This document shows positions 62,072 to 64,000 of a stretch of DNA of 64,000 nt, one piece after another. Positions within the stretch are counted from its first letter, which is position 1. Every line of letters begins with the position of its first letter. The notes beneath the pieces were generated by a model, which was not told the origin of the DNA, did not search any database, and worked only from the letters and a program-made list of their open reading frames with translations. A program made the position numbers and the translations under genes. The DNA lies in the NCBI GenBank assembly GCA_030248295.1, contig JASANH010001537.1, positions 434,001-498,000 of the forward strand, given 5' to 3'. Source of the DNA: Mesodorylaimus sp. YZB2_4. Its lineage: Eukaryota > Nematoda > Enoplea > Dorylaimida > Dorylaimidae.

Positions 62072-64000
62072 TTCTGTAAAAGCAAGACCACAGCACCACA
62101 GCCAGCGTTGCGAGTAGAATATGGATGGGTTGTACAGCACTGACTAAATCTGGTTTTCCGTAAAAGTTATGCCGTGATGCTGAAGACTGGGGAGTTCAGA
62201 CACCTACCTCTGTCCTGTTCCGTTTTCCGCTATCCTTGTTGGTTGTAAAATAAGTTACGATAACTTGCAGTATCCTCTGTTTAAAATTGCTTCCAAACAT
62301 GGCATCAGCACTTGATCTGATTTCCATGAAAATATGCTCTCCGTCTGGCCCCTGAACCCCTGAACAGAGTAGGTCAGGCTTTCAACAAAGTGATTCCGCT
62401 GTGGAATAAATGTAATAGATGTAACATCATGCTAGCGACCCATCACTGATGAAAATACAGTATGCTGCAATGCCATGTGCTCCTGCGCTGATCATAATTG
62501 GCCTAGTCATAAAACAAAATCTGGCGGTTAGCCTAGATTGTCAATTTGAAGCCAGCAGGGCATTCACTGACAAAAAGTAGAGGGAATATAGCAAGAAGAA
62601 TACACCATTTTAAGGTTTGGCAACATATTGGAGTCAGCTTTCACCCATTTTTGACGAAGACTGCTCAGGACAGGCATTTGTCCCATGCTTAGAAATGACG
62701 TGGGGTTTTAGTTCTGTCAGAGATGACTAGGTTGTTTTCTTTACCTTTATGGCTGTTAATGCTCACAGCCGTGAACCGGGCACTGCTTGTGGTTGGCGGA
62801 TGTCTGACCTACCTGGTCATAATCACCAGAGTATCAATGACCGAAGTCTGTTTCAGTGCCCTGACTTTGCCGATCGGGTGTTTGGTTATGCAGCTAGCTA
62901 GTGACCATGTCCGAATCAAGAACACAGCACATTTTCATTATCTTTTGGGTGTCACATTTATGCATCTGCTGGACACAGCCTGCCAATCTTCTCGTCTATT
63001 CGACAGTCCACTCCCCTTGAACATTCATTTTTACGAATCTTTAGAAACATGAACCCCGGGTCAGCCGAGCGCGACGTCACTGCATATTGATGGCATCCTT
63101 TTTCAGCATGTGTTATGAATCCGGCCACCTTCAACCGCTGATCGTGAGTGCGCATCCACAGTGTCTCCTGCGTGCGGCTTGAGACGTGGCCCACTTTGCA
63201 CGCGAGCACTGCCTCAAGCAACACTTTTCCCGTTTTGGGCGAGAAGAAAATTATTCAAAGGAGTTTGGGGACCGGGGGGAACGCATGTTCGCACACTGCA
63301 CCAGCCAACTGTTCTTGGGGCCAGTCGCAGTCCTGCGCGTACTTCTATGGGCTTTCCGAATGCTGGACGCTGGGAACGCCACATCAGCCTCATCGCCATT
63401 TTCCGTACACAGAAAAGATAAGGACCGTACGGGAAACCATCCGACAAAAATTTCCACATTTTTTACTGTTTTTGTGGTTTGAGCGATAATATCTGCCTTC
63501 TGGGGATTCATGAGACCAGGAAAAGATTTCTTGAAAATACTGTATTCCTGGTTGGCGATCAAAACGTGCCAACTGTCCGCTGCTTGCGATTAGGCCGCGT
63601 CTAAACAGGATCAAAATAATCGATGGGCAATCGAGGTCAGAGCTTCCAGAGCATGTGAGCATGAGCTCTTACGGGCGCATGAAATGATAGAGTACCGTGC
63701 TTCTAATAAAACATCTGACATGACTCTGCTTCAAAGCAAAATACTGTACTAATCTGAGGGAATTTTTTTCACCATAGTTTTGAAGTTTCAGTAAGAACCA
63801 GCTGCCTAAAGTGCGCCTCCTTGCACATTGCTTCCATATAAAGAACAAAGGAAGCTGCAACTAAAATAAAGGACGCTGACGTGAGTCTTATGCTTTTCAA
63901 GGACTGAATACAGTTGGAAATAACTTGATACAAAAGATCAATCAGCACATTCTAGTGTTGCTGAAGAAACTTCCGCAACCCATTCTTGGCGGAGGAGCGT
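62072..64000. other. Terminal region without supported gene
   Basis: 1.9 kb upstream of the SDR gene. A plus-strand frame at 62723-63052 (MTRLFSLPLWLLMLTAVNRA, with several hydrophobic runs) is open for 109 codons but has no family match or splice context. On the minus strand 63390-63662 is open without recognisable similarity. I would not annotate either as a gene. Confidence 0.4.

Noticed and set aside
62723-63052. 109-codon hydrophobic plus-strand ORF
   Set aside because: No family similarity, no start context or splice signals; hydrophobicity alone is not enough.

Overview
The window is nuclear DNA of a bilaterian animal. Nearly every gene is split by short GT-AG introns (mostly about 50-500 nt) with gtaagt-like donors and tttcag or tttag acceptors, and the gene set is animal-specific: a NALCN sodium-leak channel, two secretin-family (class B) neuropeptide receptors, a PDGF/VEGF-type factor, an astacin-EGF-CUB protease, TMIE, BCL7 and SMCR8. 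The CRF/DH44-like receptor, the astacin-EGF-CUB layout and the PDGF/VEGF factor would suit an ecdysozoan. A clear U12-type AT-AC intron argues against a Caenorhabditis-like nematode. I cannot name the species; a tardigrade or another small-genome invertebrate would fit.

Layout. 0.2-4.8 kb: 3' half of NALCN (+). 4.8-7.6 kb: intergenic with a tRNA-like repeat. 7.6-8.8 kb: an unrecognised cysteine-rich secreted, probably GPI-anchored protein (+). 9.2-11.1 kb: SRSF10-type SR splicing factor (+) carrying the AT-AC intron. 12.5-21.7 kb: two class B GPCR genes tail to tail, a CRF/DH44-receptor-like gene on + and a second secretin-family receptor on -, the latter with a 2.8 kb repeat-filled intron. 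23.5 kb: an intronless single-pass membrane protein of unknown function. 24.9-28.2 kb: AADAT/KAT2 aminotransferase (+), preceded by GATA-site palindromes. 29.0-31.9 kb: PDGF/VEGF-type secreted factor (-).

32.4-44.0 kb is a compact, largely housekeeping block: PIGK (-), SNRPE (-), TMIE (+), a small membrane protein (-), ARF1-type GTPase (+), MOB4 (-), SMCR8 (+), aquaporin-11-like (-). Several neighbours are divergent and share intergenic gaps of 0.4-0.5 kb. Then GRWD1 (+, 45.8-48.9 kb), an astacin metalloprotease (+, 49.4-54.5 kb) and BCL7 (-, 54.8-56.0 kb). 56.0-59.8 kb is repeat-rich, with a dead non-LTR retrotransposon piece, a MITE-like element and a perfect 23-bp-arm palindrome. 59.8-62.1 kb holds a short-chain dehydrogenase (-) that has lost most of its catalytic signature. 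The last 1.9 kb has no gene I can support.

The genes are not an operon or a pathway. The points most worth following are the AT-AC intron in the SRSF10 gene with an SRp38-type binding motif inside it, alternative 3' exons in the CRF-type receptor, copies of gene exons inside neighbouring introns (two genes), a pseudoenzyme-like SDR, and a 17-nt GT...AG gap in the small membrane-protein gene. All exon joins were made by eye from reading frame, splice signals and family knowledge; none is transcript-confirmed.
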